Shown: positions 22,195-33,145, counted from the first letter of the stretch. The stretch: DNA of 64,000 nucleotides from R-RK-3 sp963834945 (GCA_963834945.1 CAWIDT010000005.1:682001-746000); one strand, 5' to 3'. Notes: generated from the letters alone by a model not told the origin. Numbers and translations: made by a program.

Positions 22195-23470
22195 ATGGGC
22201 AGGACGGAGCGGATCGCATCGAACCTTTCGCGTAACGCCATGGCCTATGTGCTGGCCGGCGGCCGCGGCTCTCGCCTGCTTGAGCTGACCGACAAGCGCG
22301 CCAAGCCCGCCGTCTATTTCGGCGGCAAGAGCCGCATCATCGATTTCGCGCTCTCCAACGCGCTCAATTCAGGCATTCGCCGGATCAGCGTCGCCACGCA
22401 ATATAAGGCGCATTCGCTGATCCGCCATTTGCAGCGCGGCTGGAACTTCTTCCGGCCGGAGCGCAATGAAGGTTTCGACATCCTGCCCGCCTCGCAGCGC
22501 GTTTCGGAAAGCCAGTGGTATGCCGGCACCGCCGACGCGGTGTATCAGAACATCGATATCATCGACGCTTACGGCCCCGAATATATGGTCATTCTGGCCG
22601 GCGACCACGTCTACAAGATGGACTACGAGATCATGCTCCAGCAGCACGTCAATTCCGGCGCGGACGTGACGGTCGGCTGCCTGGAGGTGCCGCGCATGGA
22701 GGCGACCGGCTTCGGCGTCATGCATGTCGACAAGGACGACCGCATCATCGAGTTTCTGGAAAAGCCCGCCGATCCGCCCGGCATGCCCGACAAGCCCGAG
22801 ATGGCGCTTGCCAGCATGGGCATCTATGTCTTCGACACGCAGTTCCTCATCGATGAGTTGAAGCGCGATGCCGCCGACCCCGCCTCGGATCGCGATTTCG
22901 GCAAGAACATCATTCCCTATCTGGTGAAGCACGGCAAAGCCATGGCGCACCGGTTTCCCGACCTCCTGCGTGCGCAGCGGCGGCGAATTCAGCGACGAGC
23001 CCTATTGGCGCGATGTCGGCACCATCGATGCCTATTGGCAGGCCAATATCGACCTGACCGACTTCATCCCCGCGCTCGATCTGTACGACCGCGACTGGCC
23101 GATCTGGACCTATGCGGAGGTGACGCCGCCGGCCAAGTTCATCCATGACGAGGAAACGCGGCGCGGCATGGCCGTCAGCTCGATGGTGTCGGGCGGCTGC
23201 ATCATCTCGGGCAGCAAGATCTCGCAGTCGCTGCTGTTTACCGGCGTGCATTCCCACTCCTACAGCGAGATGGATCAGGTCGTGGTGCTGCCCTATGCGC
23301 AGATCCAGCGCAATGCGCGGCTGAAGAAGGTGGTGGTCGATCGCGGCGTGATGATCCCCGAAGGGCTGGTGGTCGGCGAAGACCCGGAAGAGGACGCCCG
23401 CCGCTTCCGGCGCAGCGAGGGCGGCGTGTGCCTGATCACCCAGCCGATGATCGACCGGCTGCAGAGCTGA
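22195..23470 (+). CDS. glgC: glucose-1-phosphate adenylyltransferase GlgC (frameshifted)
   Basis: Makes ADP-glucose from glucose 1-phosphate and ATP, the committed and allosterically controlled step of glycogen synthesis. The nucleotide-binding motif AYVLAGGRGSRLLELTDKRAKPAV is present (residues about 17-40), then SQWYAGTADAVYQN, ILAGDHVYKMDY, EFLEKP, MGIYVF and the left-handed beta-helix C-terminus. One extra base near 22965 shifts the frame before SGGEFSDEPYWRDVGTIDAYW. Corrected length is 424 residues, normal. AAGGAGGAAACAATG gives a strong start. Confidence 0.94.
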
Positions 23471-23473
23471 TCG

Positions 23474-25002
23474 ATGCGGGTTCTATCGGTTGCCTCCGAA
23501 TTTTTCCCGCTGATCAAGACAGGCGGGCTGGCCGATGTCGCGGGCGCCCTGCCCGGCGCGCTGGCCGCCGAAGATGTCGAGATGCGCACCCTGCTGCCGG
23601 GCTATCCGGCGCGTGATGGCGCAGATCGGCAGCGCAAAGATCGTCGCCGAGTTCGACGATCTCTTCGGCGGCGGCGCGAACGCTGCGGGAGACGGCCTAT
23701 GGGCCGGGGCGGGCGCCGCTGCTGATCCTCGATGCGCCGCATCTGTATGACCGGCCCGGCAACCCTTATGTCGGCAAGGATGGCCGGGATTGGCCGGACA
23801 ACGCTTTCCGCTTCGCCGCGCTCGCCTGGGCTGCAAGCCGCATCGGCCTCGGCGCTATCGAGGGCTGGCGGCCCGACGTGATCCACGGCCATGACTGGCA
23901 GGCGGCGCTGACGCCGGTCTATTTGCGCGAGGCCGAGCACCGGCCGGCGACGCTGCTCACCATCCACAATCTCGCCTTTCAGGGCATCTTCCCCGCCGAT
24001 CTGCTGGCCCCGCTCCGGCTGCCGCGCGCCAGCTTCGCCATCGATGGCCTGGAATTTTACGGCCAGCTCAGCTTCCTGAAGGGCGGCCTTACCCATGCCG
24101 ATCACCTGACCACGGTCAGCCCGACCTATGCGCGCGAGATCTGCACGGCCGCTTTCGGCGCGGGGCTGGAGGGCGTGCTGCGCCAGCGGCGGGACGTGCT
24201 GACCGGCATCACCAACGGCATCGACGCCGAGATCTGGAACCCGGAAACCGACCCCAATATCGCCGAACCCTATGGCGCGCTGACGCTGGACGCCAAGGCG
24301 GCGAACAAGGCCGCGCTGCAACAGCGCTTCGGCCTTGAGCCTGCCGCTGAGGCGCTGCTCTTCTGCGTCATCAGCCGGCTGACGGCGCAAAAGGGGTTCG
24401 ATCTGCTGCTGGCGGCGCTGCCGACCATCCTTGGCAGGGGCGGCCAGCTCGCTTTGCTCGGCAGCGGCGATGCCGGCCTGGAAGAGGCATTCCTGGCGGC
24501 GGCGCGCGCGCATCCGGGACAGATCGGCGTGGTGTTCGGCTATGACGAGGCGCTGTCCCACAAGATCCAGGCGGGCGCCGACGCGATCATCGTGCCGTCG
24601 CGGTTCGAGCCCTGCGGCCTCACCCAGCTCTACGGCCTGCGCTATGGCACGCTGCCGGTCGTCGCACGGGTCGGCGGGCTGGCCGACACGATCATCGATG
24701 CCAATCAGGCGGCGCTCCTCGACGGCGTCGCGACCGGCATCCAGTTCAGGCCCGACGACACCGCCGAGCTGCAAACCGGGCTCGACCGCGCCTTCGATCT
24801 CTATGCCGACCGGCCGGGCTGGCAGGCCGTGCAGCGGCGCGCCATGGGACGCAGGGTCGACTGGTCGGTTCCCGCCGCCAGCCTATGCCGCGCTCTACCG
24901 CACAGCTTGGGGATGCGCGCGCGGCCCTGTCGCAAGGCCCGGAAAAACCTGCCATCACAATCCCGGCGCGGGAGACCGCCCCGCCCGCCGACAAGACGCT
25001 GA
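23474..25002 (+). CDS. glgA: glycogen synthase GlgA (frameshifted)
   Basis: GT5 ADP-glucose:glucan glucosyltransferase. It begins three bases after glgC with MRVLSVASEFFPLIKTGGLADVAGALP, which contains the ADP-glucose-binding KTGGL motif. Further signatures are VIHGHDWQAALTPVYLR, TIHNLAFQG, TTVSPTYAREI, GITNGIDAEIWNP, ISRLTAQKGFDLL and the C-terminal VPSRFEPCGLTQLYGLRYGTLPVV. Shifts near 23610-23690 (two or more) and 24880 disturb the ends. The exact stop is uncertain; TGA 25000-25002 is the most plausible end before pgm. Confidence 0.92.
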
Positions 25003-25025
25003 AACGCGCACCGAAAGAGCCTCCA

Positions 25026-26657
25026 ATGACGATCAAGACCGTTCAGACCCGGCCCTTCGAGGGACAAAAGCCCGGCACGTCGGGCCTCCGCAAGAAGGTG
25101 CCGGTGTTCCAGCAGCCGCATTATGTGGAGAATTTCGTGCAGTCGATCTTCGATGCGCTGCCCGACATCAAGGGGCAGACCGTCGTCGTCGGCGGCGATG
25201 GCCGGTTCTTCAACAAGGAGGCCATCCAGATCATTCTGAAGATGGCGGCGGCGAACGGCATCGGCCGCGTGCTGGTCGGTCGGGACGGGCTGCTCTCGAC
25301 GCCCGCCGTCTCCTGCGTGATCCGCAAGCATAAGGCATTCGGCGGCATCGTGCTGTCGGCAAGCCACAATCCCGGCGGTCCGGACGGCGATTTCGGCATC
25401 AAATACAATACCGCCAATGGCGGCCCGGCGCCCGAGAAGGTCACCGACGCGATCTTCGCCAACACGCAGCGCATCGGCGAATACCGCATCCTGGATAGCG
25501 GGGATGTCGATCTCGGCGCGCTGGGGCGCAGCCGGCTGGGCGAGATGACGGTCGAAATCATCGATCCGGTCGCCGACTATCAGGCGCTGATGGAAACGCT
25601 GTTCGATTTCGACGCAATCCGCGAACTGTTCAAGGGCGGCTTCAGCATGCGCTTCGACGCGATGCACGCCGTCACCGGCCCCTACGCCACCGCCATCCTG
25701 GAGCAGCGCCTTGGCGCACCGGCCGGCACGGTGATCAACGGGGTGCCGAGCCCGGATTTCGGCGGCCATCATCCCGATCCGAATCTGGTCTACGCGAAAG
25801 AGCTGTACGATCTGATGATGAGCGCCGACGCGCCCGATTTCGGCGCGGCCTCCGATGGCGACGGCGACCGCAATCTGATCATCGGCAAGGGCCTGTTCGT
25901 CACGCCCTCGGACAGTCTGGCGCTGCTCGCCGCCAATGCGCATCTGGCGCCCGGCTATAGCGCCGGGCTCGCCGGGATCGCCCGCTCCATGCCCACCAGC
26001 CAGGCCGCCGACCGCGTCGCCGAGAAGCTCGGCATCCCGCTGTTCGAGACGCCGACCGGCTGGAAGTTCTTCGGCAATCTGCTCGATGCGGGCATGGCGA
26101 CCATCTGCGGCGAGGAAAGCGCCGGCACCGGCTCCAATCATGTGCGCGAAAAGGACGGCCTGTGGGCGGTGCTGCTCTGGCTCAACATCCTGGCCGAGCG
26201 CCGGCAGCCGGTCGCCGAGATCGTCGACGAGCATTGGCGCGCTCTGGGGCGCAATTTCTACACCCGCCACGACTATGAAGAGGTGGACGCCGCCGCGGCC
26301 AACGCATTGATCGCCGATCTGCGCGCGCGCCTCACCACCCTGCCCGGCACCGCGACTGCCGCCGGCAAGATCGTCAGCGCCGACGATTTCGCCTATCACG
26401 ATCCGGTCGACGGCTCGCTGAGCGAGCATCAGGGCATCCGCATCGGCTTTGCCGACGGCTCGCGGATCGTCTTCCGCCTGTCCGGCACCGGCACGGCGGG
26501 CGCCACGCTCCGCGTCTATCTGGAGCGCTTCGAGCCGGATCCGGCCAAGCGCGACCAGCCGACGCAAGCAGCCGTCGCCTCGCTGATCGCCACCGCAGAG
26601 AGCCTCGCCAGCATCGCGGAGCGCACCGGCCGCGATGCGCCATCGGTGGTGACCTGA
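25026..26657 (+). CDS. pgm: alpha-D-glucose phosphoglucomutase
   Basis: Interconverts glucose 6-phosphate and glucose 1-phosphate, feeding GlgC in one direction and clearing the GlgP product in the other. The 543-residue protein is intact. It has the phosphoserine loop VLSASHNPGGPDGDFGIKYN (residues about 115-135), metal-binding SDGDGDRN and sugar-binding GEESAGTGSNHVREKDG. It closes the glycogen cluster 23 bases after glgA and is followed by a small hairpin. Unlike its neighbours it has no frame breaks. Confidence 0.96.
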   Translation: MTIKTVQTRPFEGQKPGTSGLRKKVPVFQQPHYVENFVQSIFDALPDIKGQTVVVGGDGRFFNKEAIQIILKMAAANGIGRVLVGRDGLLSTPAVSCVIRKHKAFGGIVLSASHNPGGPDGDFGIKYNTANGGPAPEKVTDAIFANTQRIGEYRILDSGDVDLGALGRSRLGEMTVEIIDPVADYQALMETLFDFDAIRELFKGGFSMRFDAMHAVTGPYATAILEQRLGAPAGTVINGVPSPDFGGHHPDPNLVYAKELYDLMMSADAPDFGAASDGDGDRNLIIGKGLFVTPSDSLALLAANAHLAPGYSAGLAGIARSMPTSQAADRVAEKLGIPLFETPTGWKFFGNLLDAGMATICGEESAGTGSNHVREKDGLWAVLLWLNILAERRQPVAEIVDEHWRALGRNFYTRHDYEEVDAAAANALIADLRARLTTLPGTATAAGKIVSADDFAYHDPVDGSLSEHQGIRIGFADGSRIVFRLSGTGTAGATLRVYLERFEPDPAKRDQPTQAAVASLIATAESLASIAERTGRDAPSVVT

Positions 26658-26696
26658 GGCTGCGCAACGGGATGAAATGAACGATCGGGTGGGTAC

Positions 26697-26714
26697 TCCC
26701 CGCGAAAACGGGGA
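26697..26714. terminator. hairpin after pgm
   Basis: TCCCCG-cgaaaa-CGGGGA lies 40 bases after the pgm stop and before the MFS gene. It is short and is followed by TTAAGG, not a T-run. It may end the glg operon or be one more dispersed CCCCG hairpin. Confidence 0.4.
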
Positions 26715-26829
26715 TTAAGGGCTGATTCCATAGATTCAATCCTGCCGTGGGGCTGCTCTCACACCCGTTTCTCCCGCGACCTGCTCCAACATCGCGCCCC
26801 CAGCTCCCGATCGCCGAAAGGTCCACACG

Positions 26830-28002
26830 ATGACGACCATCGTCCATGCCCCCAAGCCGAGGGTCGCTGCCGCCCGCTGGGCCATCTCTACCGTATTCTT
26901 CTCCAATGGCGCGGGCATCGGGCTTTGGGCAGCCCACATTCCGCTCGTGCAAGCCCGGCTGCAGCTCGATGAACGGCTGCTGGGCTGGGTGCTGTTGGCC
27001 GTCGCCGGCGCGGCGATGATCGCGATGCCGGTGGCGGGAGCCATCGCCAGCCGCTTCGGCACGCGCGGCGCGACCGCATTCGTGGCCCTGGCCTTTGCGG
27101 CGGCGATGCCGCTGCCGATCATGGCCCCGACGACCGTGGCGCTGTTCGCGGCGGCCTTGCTGTTCGGAGCCGGCAACGGTGCGCTCGACGTGGTCATGAA
27201 CGCGCATGCCAGCGAGGTCGAAGCGGCACGCGGCAAGCCGACCATGTCGTCCTTTCATGGGTTCTTCAGCGTCGGCGGTTTGGCAGGCGCCGCGCTCGGC
27301 GGCGTCCTGATCGCCAGCGGCTTGGGCGATGGGCGCGGCGCGGCGCTCGCCGCCGCGGCGATTATCCTGGCACTCATCCCGGCGACGGCGCGATTGCTGC
27401 CCGGCGCCGGCGTTGTGGATGTCGGCGGACATTTCGGCTGGCCGCATCGCGCGGCGCTGGCGCTCGGCGTGCTTGCGCTGCTGTGCATGGCGGTGGAGGG
27501 CGCTGTCGCGGATTGGAGCGCGCTCCTACTGGTGCGGAACGCCGGATCGTCGGCGGCATCGGCCGCGTCCGGCTACTCCGCCTTTTCCGTTGCCATGGCG
27601 CTCTGCCGCTTCGCAGGCGACGCCCTGATCCTCCGCTTCGGGCCGCGCCGGGTCATGCTTGCCGGGGGCATCATGATCGCGGCGGGGCTTTTGTCGGCGG
27701 TCGTGATCAGGCATCCGCTTGGCGCGGCGGCCGGCTTCGCCCTGGTCGGGATTGGGGCGGCCAATGTCGTGCCGGTGATCTTCTCGGCCGCCGCCCGCGT
27801 GCCCGGCCTTACCGCCGGAGCCGGCGTCGCGACCGTGGCCACCATCGGATATACCGGCCTGCTGCTCGGGCCGCCCGTCATCGGCGGGATCGCTTCCTTG
27901 ACGAGCCTCGCCGTCGCCTTGGGCCTTTTGTCGCTTGCCGGCGGCTTCATCGCCGCCGGCGCCAAAACGGTCGAGCGGAAAGGACGGTCAGCCGGCCGCT
28001 GA
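26830..28002 (+). CDS. MFS transporter (YbjJ-like)
   Basis: A 390-residue integral membrane protein with about twelve hydrophobic segments. The segments SNGAGIGLWAAHIPLVQARL near the N-terminus and NAHASEVEAARGKPTMSSFHGFFSVGGL in the middle match the YbjJ-type branch of the major facilitator superfamily. The substrate is not known. It ends convergently with the GST gene, their 3' ends overlapping by 15 bases. Confidence 0.85.
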   Translation: MTTIVHAPKPRVAAARWAISTVFFSNGAGIGLWAAHIPLVQARLQLDERLLGWVLLAVAGAAMIAMPVAGAIASRFGTRGATAFVALAFAAAMPLPIMAPTTVALFAAALLFGAGNGALDVVMNAHASEVEAARGKPTMSSFHGFFSVGGLAGAALGGVLIASGLGDGRGAALAAAAIILALIPATARLLPGAGVVDVGGHFGWPHRAALALGVLALLCMAVEGAVADWSALLLVRNAGSSAASAASGYSAFSVAMALCRFAGDALILRFGPRRVMLAGGIMIAAGLLSAVVIRHPLGAAAGFALVGIGAANVVPVIFSAAARVPGLTAGAGVATVATIGYTGLLLGPPVIGGIASLTSLAVALGLLSLAGGFIAAGAKTVERKGRSAGR

Positions 28003-28647
28003 GCGCGGCATCGGCTCCTGGAAATCCGCCAGTTGATCGCGAAGCGCGCGCTGGAACGCCGGCCGCGCCTCGCAACGCGCTTTATAGGCTTTCAGGTTCG
28101 GCACGGCGTCGAGAAGATCGGTGTCGTCAAGGATGCGCAGCACCGTCGTCATCATCAGGTCGCCCGCCGTGAACTGTCCCTCCAGATAGTCGCGATCGCC
28201 CAGCCTTGCCGCAAGCTCCGACAAACGCCGCTGCACCGCCCGCTCCACCTCCGGCCGCCGCGCTTTCGCCCAGTCTTCGTCGGGGGAGAAGGAATCGATT
28301 TCGCCGAGCTGCTGGATGACCTTTTCCATCGTACTGAGCGCCGCGAAAATCCAGGTGATCGCCCGCGCTCTCGCAGCGCTGTCGGCGGGGAGCAGCGCCT
28401 CGCTGCGCATTCCGATATGCAGCACGATCGACCCGGATTCGAACAAGCTCAGCCCGTCTTCCTCGAACGCCGGAACCTGCCCGAAGGGTTGCAGCGCGCG
28501 ATAGTCGGGCGACCCCTGATCCTTGCCGCCGATCAGCTTCGCCTCATAGGGAATGCCGGCCTCCTCCAACGCCCAGCGCACCCGGAGGTCGCGGACATGC
28601 CCTTGCGCGAAAGGCGGCACCCATCGAAATGCTGAAACTTTGATCAT
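27988..28647 (-). CDS. glutathione S-transferase family protein
   Basis: A 219-residue protein with an N-terminal thioredoxin-fold domain (GIPYEAKLIGGKDQGSPDYRALQPFGQVPAFEEDG, then the ESGSI glutathione-binding motif) and a helical C-terminal domain. Its ATG at 28647 overlaps the TGA of the SRPBCC gene as ATGA. The arrangement ArsR - SRPBCC - GST suggests one operon under ArsR control. The substrate is unknown. Confidence 0.88.
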   Translation of the reverse strand: MIKVSAFRWVPPFAQGHVRDLRVRWALEEAGIPYEAKLIGGKDQGSPDYRALQPFGQVPAFEEDGLSLFESGSIVLHIGMRSEALLPADSAARARAITWIFAALSTMEKVIQQLGEIDSFSPDEDWAKARRPEVERAVQRRLSELAARLGDRDYLEGQFTAGDLMMTTVLRILDDTDLLDAVPNLKAYKARCEARPAFQRALRDQLADFQEPMPRSAAG

Positions 28648-29132
28648 GACCGTTCTCCTCTTGCCAGGTTTTCCACGTAGGCCTGTTCCTTGTCGAAGGA
28701 CTGACTCCACCCATCGATATGGCTGTCGCGCGCCTCGACATGCAGGAACGGCGCCTGATGAAAGCTCTGCACCGTCTTGCCGCCCTCTTCGGCGAAGGTC
28801 ACGGTGATCAGCGTATCGACACCGGGTTGATCGCGGCCGTTTTCCCAGGCGAAGCTGTATACGATCCGCTTATCCGTCTCGATCTCGCGGAATTGACCGC
28901 CCATCCAGCTGTCCCCGCGGGCATCGGACCTGATGCAGGCGCGCCACTTGCCGCCGGGCCGGAAGTCAAGCTCAAGCGCCGTGCAGGTGAAACCGATGGG
29001 GCCGAGCCAGCGCACCATGTGCTCCCGCTGCGCCCACATGCGGAAGACGAGCGAGACCGGCGCATCGAACGTCCGGATGATCAGCAATTCGTCGTCGGCC
29101 ACATCCCTGCCCACGCTAAACTTATCCTTCAC
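28644..29132 (-). CDS. SRPBCC (AHSA1-like) domain protein
   Basis: A 162-residue START/Bet v1-like protein with the AHSA1 pattern: an N-terminal strand with RTFDAPVSLVFRMWAQREHMVRWLGP, then FRPGGKWR and a C-terminal amphipathic helix (GWSQSFDKEQAYVENLA). Members bind small hydrophobic ligands or act as chaperone co-factors, and are commonly encoded directly after an ArsR regulator as here. Its start overlaps the 3' end of the ArsR gene by 11 bases. Confidence 0.88.
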   Translation of the reverse strand: MKDKFSVGRDVADDELLIIRTFDAPVSLVFRMWAQREHMVRWLGPIGFTCTALELDFRPGGKWRACIRSDARGDSWMGGQFREIETDKRIVYSFAWENGRDQPGVDTLITVTFAEEGGKTVQSFHQAPFLHVEARDSHIDGWSQSFDKEQAYVENLARGERS

Positions 29133-29466
29133 CGCCTTGTCCTTTCGTAATCTGCGCGAGATAGCTGTCCATTTTGTCGAAGCTCCCTTCCCAGAACCCG
29201 CGATACCGGGTGAGCCAGCCGTCGACCGCCTTCAGCGGCTCCGCTTCGAGCCGGCACGGCCGCCACTGCGCTTCGCGGCCCCGCGAGATCAGCCCGGCGT
29301 TCTCAAGCACTTTCAGGTGCCGCGAGACGGCAGGCAGGCTGATCTTGAACGGCGCCGCCAGCTCGTTGACGGTTGCCTCACCCTGGGACAAGCGAGCAAG
29401 GATGGCCCGCCGCGTCGGGTCGGCAAGCGCCGAGAGGGTCAGGCTGAGCGGGTCAGGCAATCTCAT
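29122..29466 (-). CDS. ArsR-family transcriptional regulator
   Basis: A 114-residue winged-helix protein: LADPTRRAILARLSQGEATVNELAAPFKISLPAVSRHLKVLENAGLI is the classic ArsR helix-turn-helix. No cysteine pair for metal binding is visible, which fits the SRPBCC-associated subgroup. It leads a three-gene minus-strand operon. The AT-rich upstream region (29467-29510) contains TAGC/GCTA half-sites that could be its operator. Confidence 0.92.
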   Translation of the reverse strand: MRLPDPLSLTLSALADPTRRAILARLSQGEATVNELAAPFKISLPAVSRHLKVLENAGLISRGREAQWRPCRLEAEPLKAVDGWLTRYRGFWEGSFDKMDSYLAQITKGQGGEG

Positions 29467-29628
29467 TTAACGATGTTGCTAATTAACATGATAGCTAAAT
29501 AAAGTGGAAGAGGCCGCCCGTCAACCCCTCCTCTGAAATCGCATATCGGCTTCTTGCCTGGCGCAGAGCAAATCAGCACGCTTGTGCTATTCTGGCCTGC
29601 GATCCAACTTCAGCGTGAGCATCGGCTT

Positions 29629-31083
29629 ATGACCCCAAATCACCACATCGAGCAAGGCTGCACCGCCAGCCTGGACGCTCTCAAGGCGCTGTGGTCCAGC
29701 TTCGATCTGCCGGGCGATGCCCTGTCGCACCTCAGCCTGACGGCGAATCAGACGGGCCTGCCATCCTCCTTCGCGATCGGCGCGGCGGCGCAAGCGAGCA
29801 TCGCGGCGGCGGCGCTTGCAGCGGCGGAGATCTGGCATCGGCGAACTGGCCGCCGCCAGGCGGTCGGTGTCGATGCACGCGATGCGGCGCTCGAATGCAC
29901 CGCTTTTTTCACCCTCGATGGGCGCGTGCCCGACCTCTGGGACAAATTCTCCGGCCTCTATCCCTGCGGCGGCGACGGCGAGCCGGGCTGGGTTCGCATC
30001 CACGCCAATTTCGCGCATCACCGCGAGGGCGCGCTGCGGCTGCTCGGCTTTGCCTCGGCCGAGGGCGTGGAACGGGTTGATGTGGAGCGCGCGCTGCGAG
30101 GCTGGAGCGCGCAGCGTTTTGAGGATGCGGCGGCGGAAGCCGGATTGGTCGTGGCAGCGGGGCGGACCTTCGCTGAGTGGGATGCGCATCCGCAGGGCAA
30201 GGCGGTTGCCGCCCTGCCCCTGATGAGCATCGAGAAGATCGGCGATGCGCCGCCGATCGGATGGCCGGCTCTCTCGCCCGGCGGTCTGCCGCTGGAGGGC
30301 ATCCGCCTGCTCGATCTCACCCGTATTCTTGCCGGGCCGGTCGCCGGACGCACGCTGGCCGCCTATGGCGCGGATGTGATGCTGGTGAATTCGCCCAATC
30401 TGCCGAACATCGAGGCCATCGCCGATACCAGCCGGGGCAAGCTTTCGGCGCATGTCGACCTGCTGACCGAGACCGGCAGGGCGCAGTTGCGCAAGCTGAT
30501 CGCCGGCGCGCAAATCTGCATGCAAGGCTATCGCCCCGGCGGATTGGAGGCGCTCGGCTTCGGCCCGGACGCGGTGGCGCGGATGCGGCCCGGCGCGGTT
30601 TACGTAACGCTCAGCGCCTATGGCCCGAACGGTCCCTGGGCGGGACGGCGCGGCTTCAACTCGCTGGTGCAGACCGCGACCGGCTTCAATCTGGCGGAGG
30701 CGGACGCGTTCGGCTTGGGCACCCCCAAGGCGCTACCGGTGCAAATCCTCGATTTTGCCTCGGGGTTTCTGATGACCTTCGGCGCGGCGGCCGCGATGCT
30801 GCGGCAGAACACCGAAGGCGGAAGCTGGCATGTGCGCGTTTCGCTCGCCCAGACGGCGCGCTGGCTTCGGAGCCTCGGACGCGCGGCGCCGGACCCGTCC
30901 GAACCCCGCCCGGACCTGGAGGCCCTTAGCCGAACCTATCCGTCCGGCTTTGGCCGCCTGCAAGCCATGCCGCATGCCGCGCATTTCGCGCAGACGCCGG
31001 CGCGATGGACGCGCCCATCCATGCCGCCGGGATCGCATCCCCCCATATGGCCTGAAGACTCTGGAGATGTTCTGGAAAGTTAG
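29629..31083 (+). CDS. CoA-transferase family III (CaiB/BaiF-like)
   Basis: A 484-residue protein. The second half is the family III fold: LPLEGIRLLDLTRILAGPVAGRTLAAYGADVMLVN, then CMQGYRPGGLEALGFGPDAVARMRPGAVYVTLSAYG and GRRGFNSLVQTATG. The first half is a degenerate copy of the fold, as in long members of the family. The catalytic Asp expected after the AYGADV region is not obvious, so the reaction is uncertain. The start is placed at ATG 29629; the frame is also open upstream. Confidence 0.8.
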   Translation: MTPNHHIEQGCTASLDALKALWSSFDLPGDALSHLSLTANQTGLPSSFAIGAAAQASIAAAALAAAEIWHRRTGRRQAVGVDARDAALECTAFFTLDGRVPDLWDKFSGLYPCGGDGEPGWVRIHANFAHHREGALRLLGFASAEGVERVDVERALRGWSAQRFEDAAAEAGLVVAAGRTFAEWDAHPQGKAVAALPLMSIEKIGDAPPIGWPALSPGGLPLEGIRLLDLTRILAGPVAGRTLAAYGADVMLVNSPNLPNIEAIADTSRGKLSAHVDLLTETGRAQLRKLIAGAQICMQGYRPGGLEALGFGPDAVARMRPGAVYVTLSAYGPNGPWAGRRGFNSLVQTATGFNLAEADAFGLGTPKALPVQILDFASGFLMTFGAAAAMLRQNTEGGSWHVRVSLAQTARWLRSLGRAAPDPSEPRPDLEALSRTYPSGFGRLQAMPHAAHFAQTPARWTRPSMPPGSHPPIWPEDSGDVLES

Positions 31084-31247
31084 CCGTCACGGGACCGCAC
31101 CATTGCCGCGACAGGCGGCATAAGCCTTCGAATTGACCGCCTCTTCTTGCGCCGAGGCAATTTCAATCGGCGTGATTTGGTGCTTAACTGGTGCCGACAG
31201 CTCGCTGTGGCGGCGAGCCCCCCAGCTTGGTTCCGGGAGAGTTCTCA

Positions 31248-32843
31248 ATGATGCGGGTCAAATTTTTGCTGCCGCTGCTGGCGGCGATGTCGTTCGCCGG
31301 ACTGGCGCAGGCCAAGACGCTGGTCTTTTGCTCCGAAGGCTCGCCGGAAGGGTTCGATCCGGCGCTATACGCCTCCGGCACCACCTTCGACGTCACCTCG
31401 CGCCAGATCTACGACAATCTGGTCGAGTTCGAGCGCGGCACCACCAATTTAGGCCCCGGCCTTGCCGAGAGCTGGACCATTTCGGATGACGGGCTTGAAT
31501 ATACGTTCAAGCTGCGCAAGGGCGTCAAATTCCACACCATCGACGGCTTCACCCCCACGCCGCGATTTCAACGCCGACGACGTGGTGTTCACCTTCATGC
31601 GGCAGAAGGACAAGGATCATCCCTGGCATCAATATACGCCCGGCACCACCTGGGAATATTTCGATTCCATGTCGATGCCGGACCTGTTCAAGGCCGCCGT
31701 CAAGGTCGACGACTACACCGTCAAAATCGTGCTGAACAAGCCGCAGGCGCCGATGCTCGCCAATCTGGGCATGCAGTTCGCCTCGATCCTCTCCGCCGAA
31801 TATGCCGACAAGCTGAAGGCCGAAGGCAAGATGGCGCTGCTCAACCAGGTGCCGGTGGGCACGGGGCCGTTCCAGGTCGTCGGCTATCAGAAGGACGCCG
31901 TCGTCCGCTTCGCCGCCAATCCCACCTATTTCAAGGGCAAGGCGCCGATCGACACTCTGATTTTCGCCATCACCCCGGACGCCTCGGTGCGCTACCAGAA
32001 GCTGAAGGCGGGCGAGTGCCAGGTGATGGCGTTTCCGAACCCCGCCGATCTGGCCTCGATGCGCGCCGATCCGGCCTTGACAGGTGATGCGAGCAGGAAG
32101 GGCTGAATGTCGGCTATCTGGCCTACAACACGCTGACGCCGCCCTTCGACAATGTGAAGGTGCGCAAGGCGCTCAACATGTCGATCAACAAGGAGGCGAT
32201 CCTGGCCTCGGTGTTTCAGGGCGCGGGCAAGATCGCCAAGAACCCGATCCCGCCGACCATCTGGTCCTATAATGACGCGGTGAAGGACGATCCTTACGAT
32301 CCGGAAGCCGCCAAGAAGATGCTGGACGAAGCCGGCGTCAAGGATCTGAAGATGAAGCTGTGGGCGATGCCGGTGCAGCGCCCCTATAACCCCAATGCCC
32401 GGCGCATGGCGGAGCTGATCCAGGCCGATTTCGCCAAGGTCGGCGTGACGGCGGAGATCGTCTCCTATGAATGGGGCGAATATCTCAAGCTGTCGAAGGA
32501 AAAGACCCGCGACGGCGCCATGCTGTTCGGCTGGACCGGCGACAATGGCGACCCGGACAATTTCCTCGCCGTGCTCCTGGGCTGCGACGCGGTCGGCAAC
32601 GCCAACCGCGCGCAATGGTGCTACAAGCCGTTCGACGACCTGATCCAGCAGGCGAAGCTCGTCTCCGACAAGGCCGAGCGCACCAAGCTCTACGAGCAGG
32701 CGCAGGTGATCTTCAAGGAGCAGGCGCCCTGGGCCACCATCGCGCATTCGGTGCGGTTCCAGCCGATGCGCAAGGAAGTCACCAACTTCAAGATCGACCC
32801 CTTCGGCGGCCACATCTTCTATGGGGTGGATCTGGCGAATTAG
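31248..32843 (+). CDS. dipeptide-type ABC transporter substrate-binding protein (frameshifted)
   Basis: Periplasmic solute-binding protein of SBP family 5. It has a signal peptide (MMRVKFLLPLLAAMSFAGLAQA) and then a mature part starting KTLVFCSEGSPEGFDPALY, the usual DppA-like opening. TFKLRKGVKFH, FNADDVVFTFMRQ and FDNVKVRKALNMSINKEAIL are further family motifs. Extra bases near 31557 and 32078-32090 (two) break the frame; the corrected size is about 530 residues. It heads a five-gene importer operon, although a 300-base repeat-bearing gap precedes the permease genes. Confidence 0.9.
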
Positions 32844-32926
32844 ACGCGCGGGCGATGCACCGCGATAACGTGATTTTCGCAGTCCCCGCGAAGGCGCATA
32901 CGCGCTAACATACTGCGATATGGGAT

Positions 32927-33044
32927 CGCCCGCTCTCCCGTGGGCGATGAGGGCCGGGGTGCAGGGGGTATATAGCCTCGACAGAAGCGTTGCCGTCCCG
33001 CATCACCCGGCGCTTCCAGCGCCGGCATCTCCCCGTGGGAGAGG
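32927..33044. repeat. extragenic CTCTCCC/GAGGG repeat, copy 2
   Basis: The gap 32844-33145 between the binding protein and the permease genes holds no gene. It carries a diverged copy of the module seen at 1722-1829: CGCTCTCCCGTGGGCGATGAGGGCCGGGGTG at the left, TATATAGC in the middle, and CACCCGGCGCTTCCAGCGCC...CTCCCCGTGGGAGAGG at the right. The shared arm order shows common origin. Confidence 0.65.
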
Positions 33045-33145
33045 TGAAAGCCAGGCACCTGTGTTAGCGCATAAGCGCGCAAGCGGCGGACGCCGGGGCG
33101 ATAGGGATGGGCTAGATGATCGCGGGCGCGGGGGATTAGGCGGAC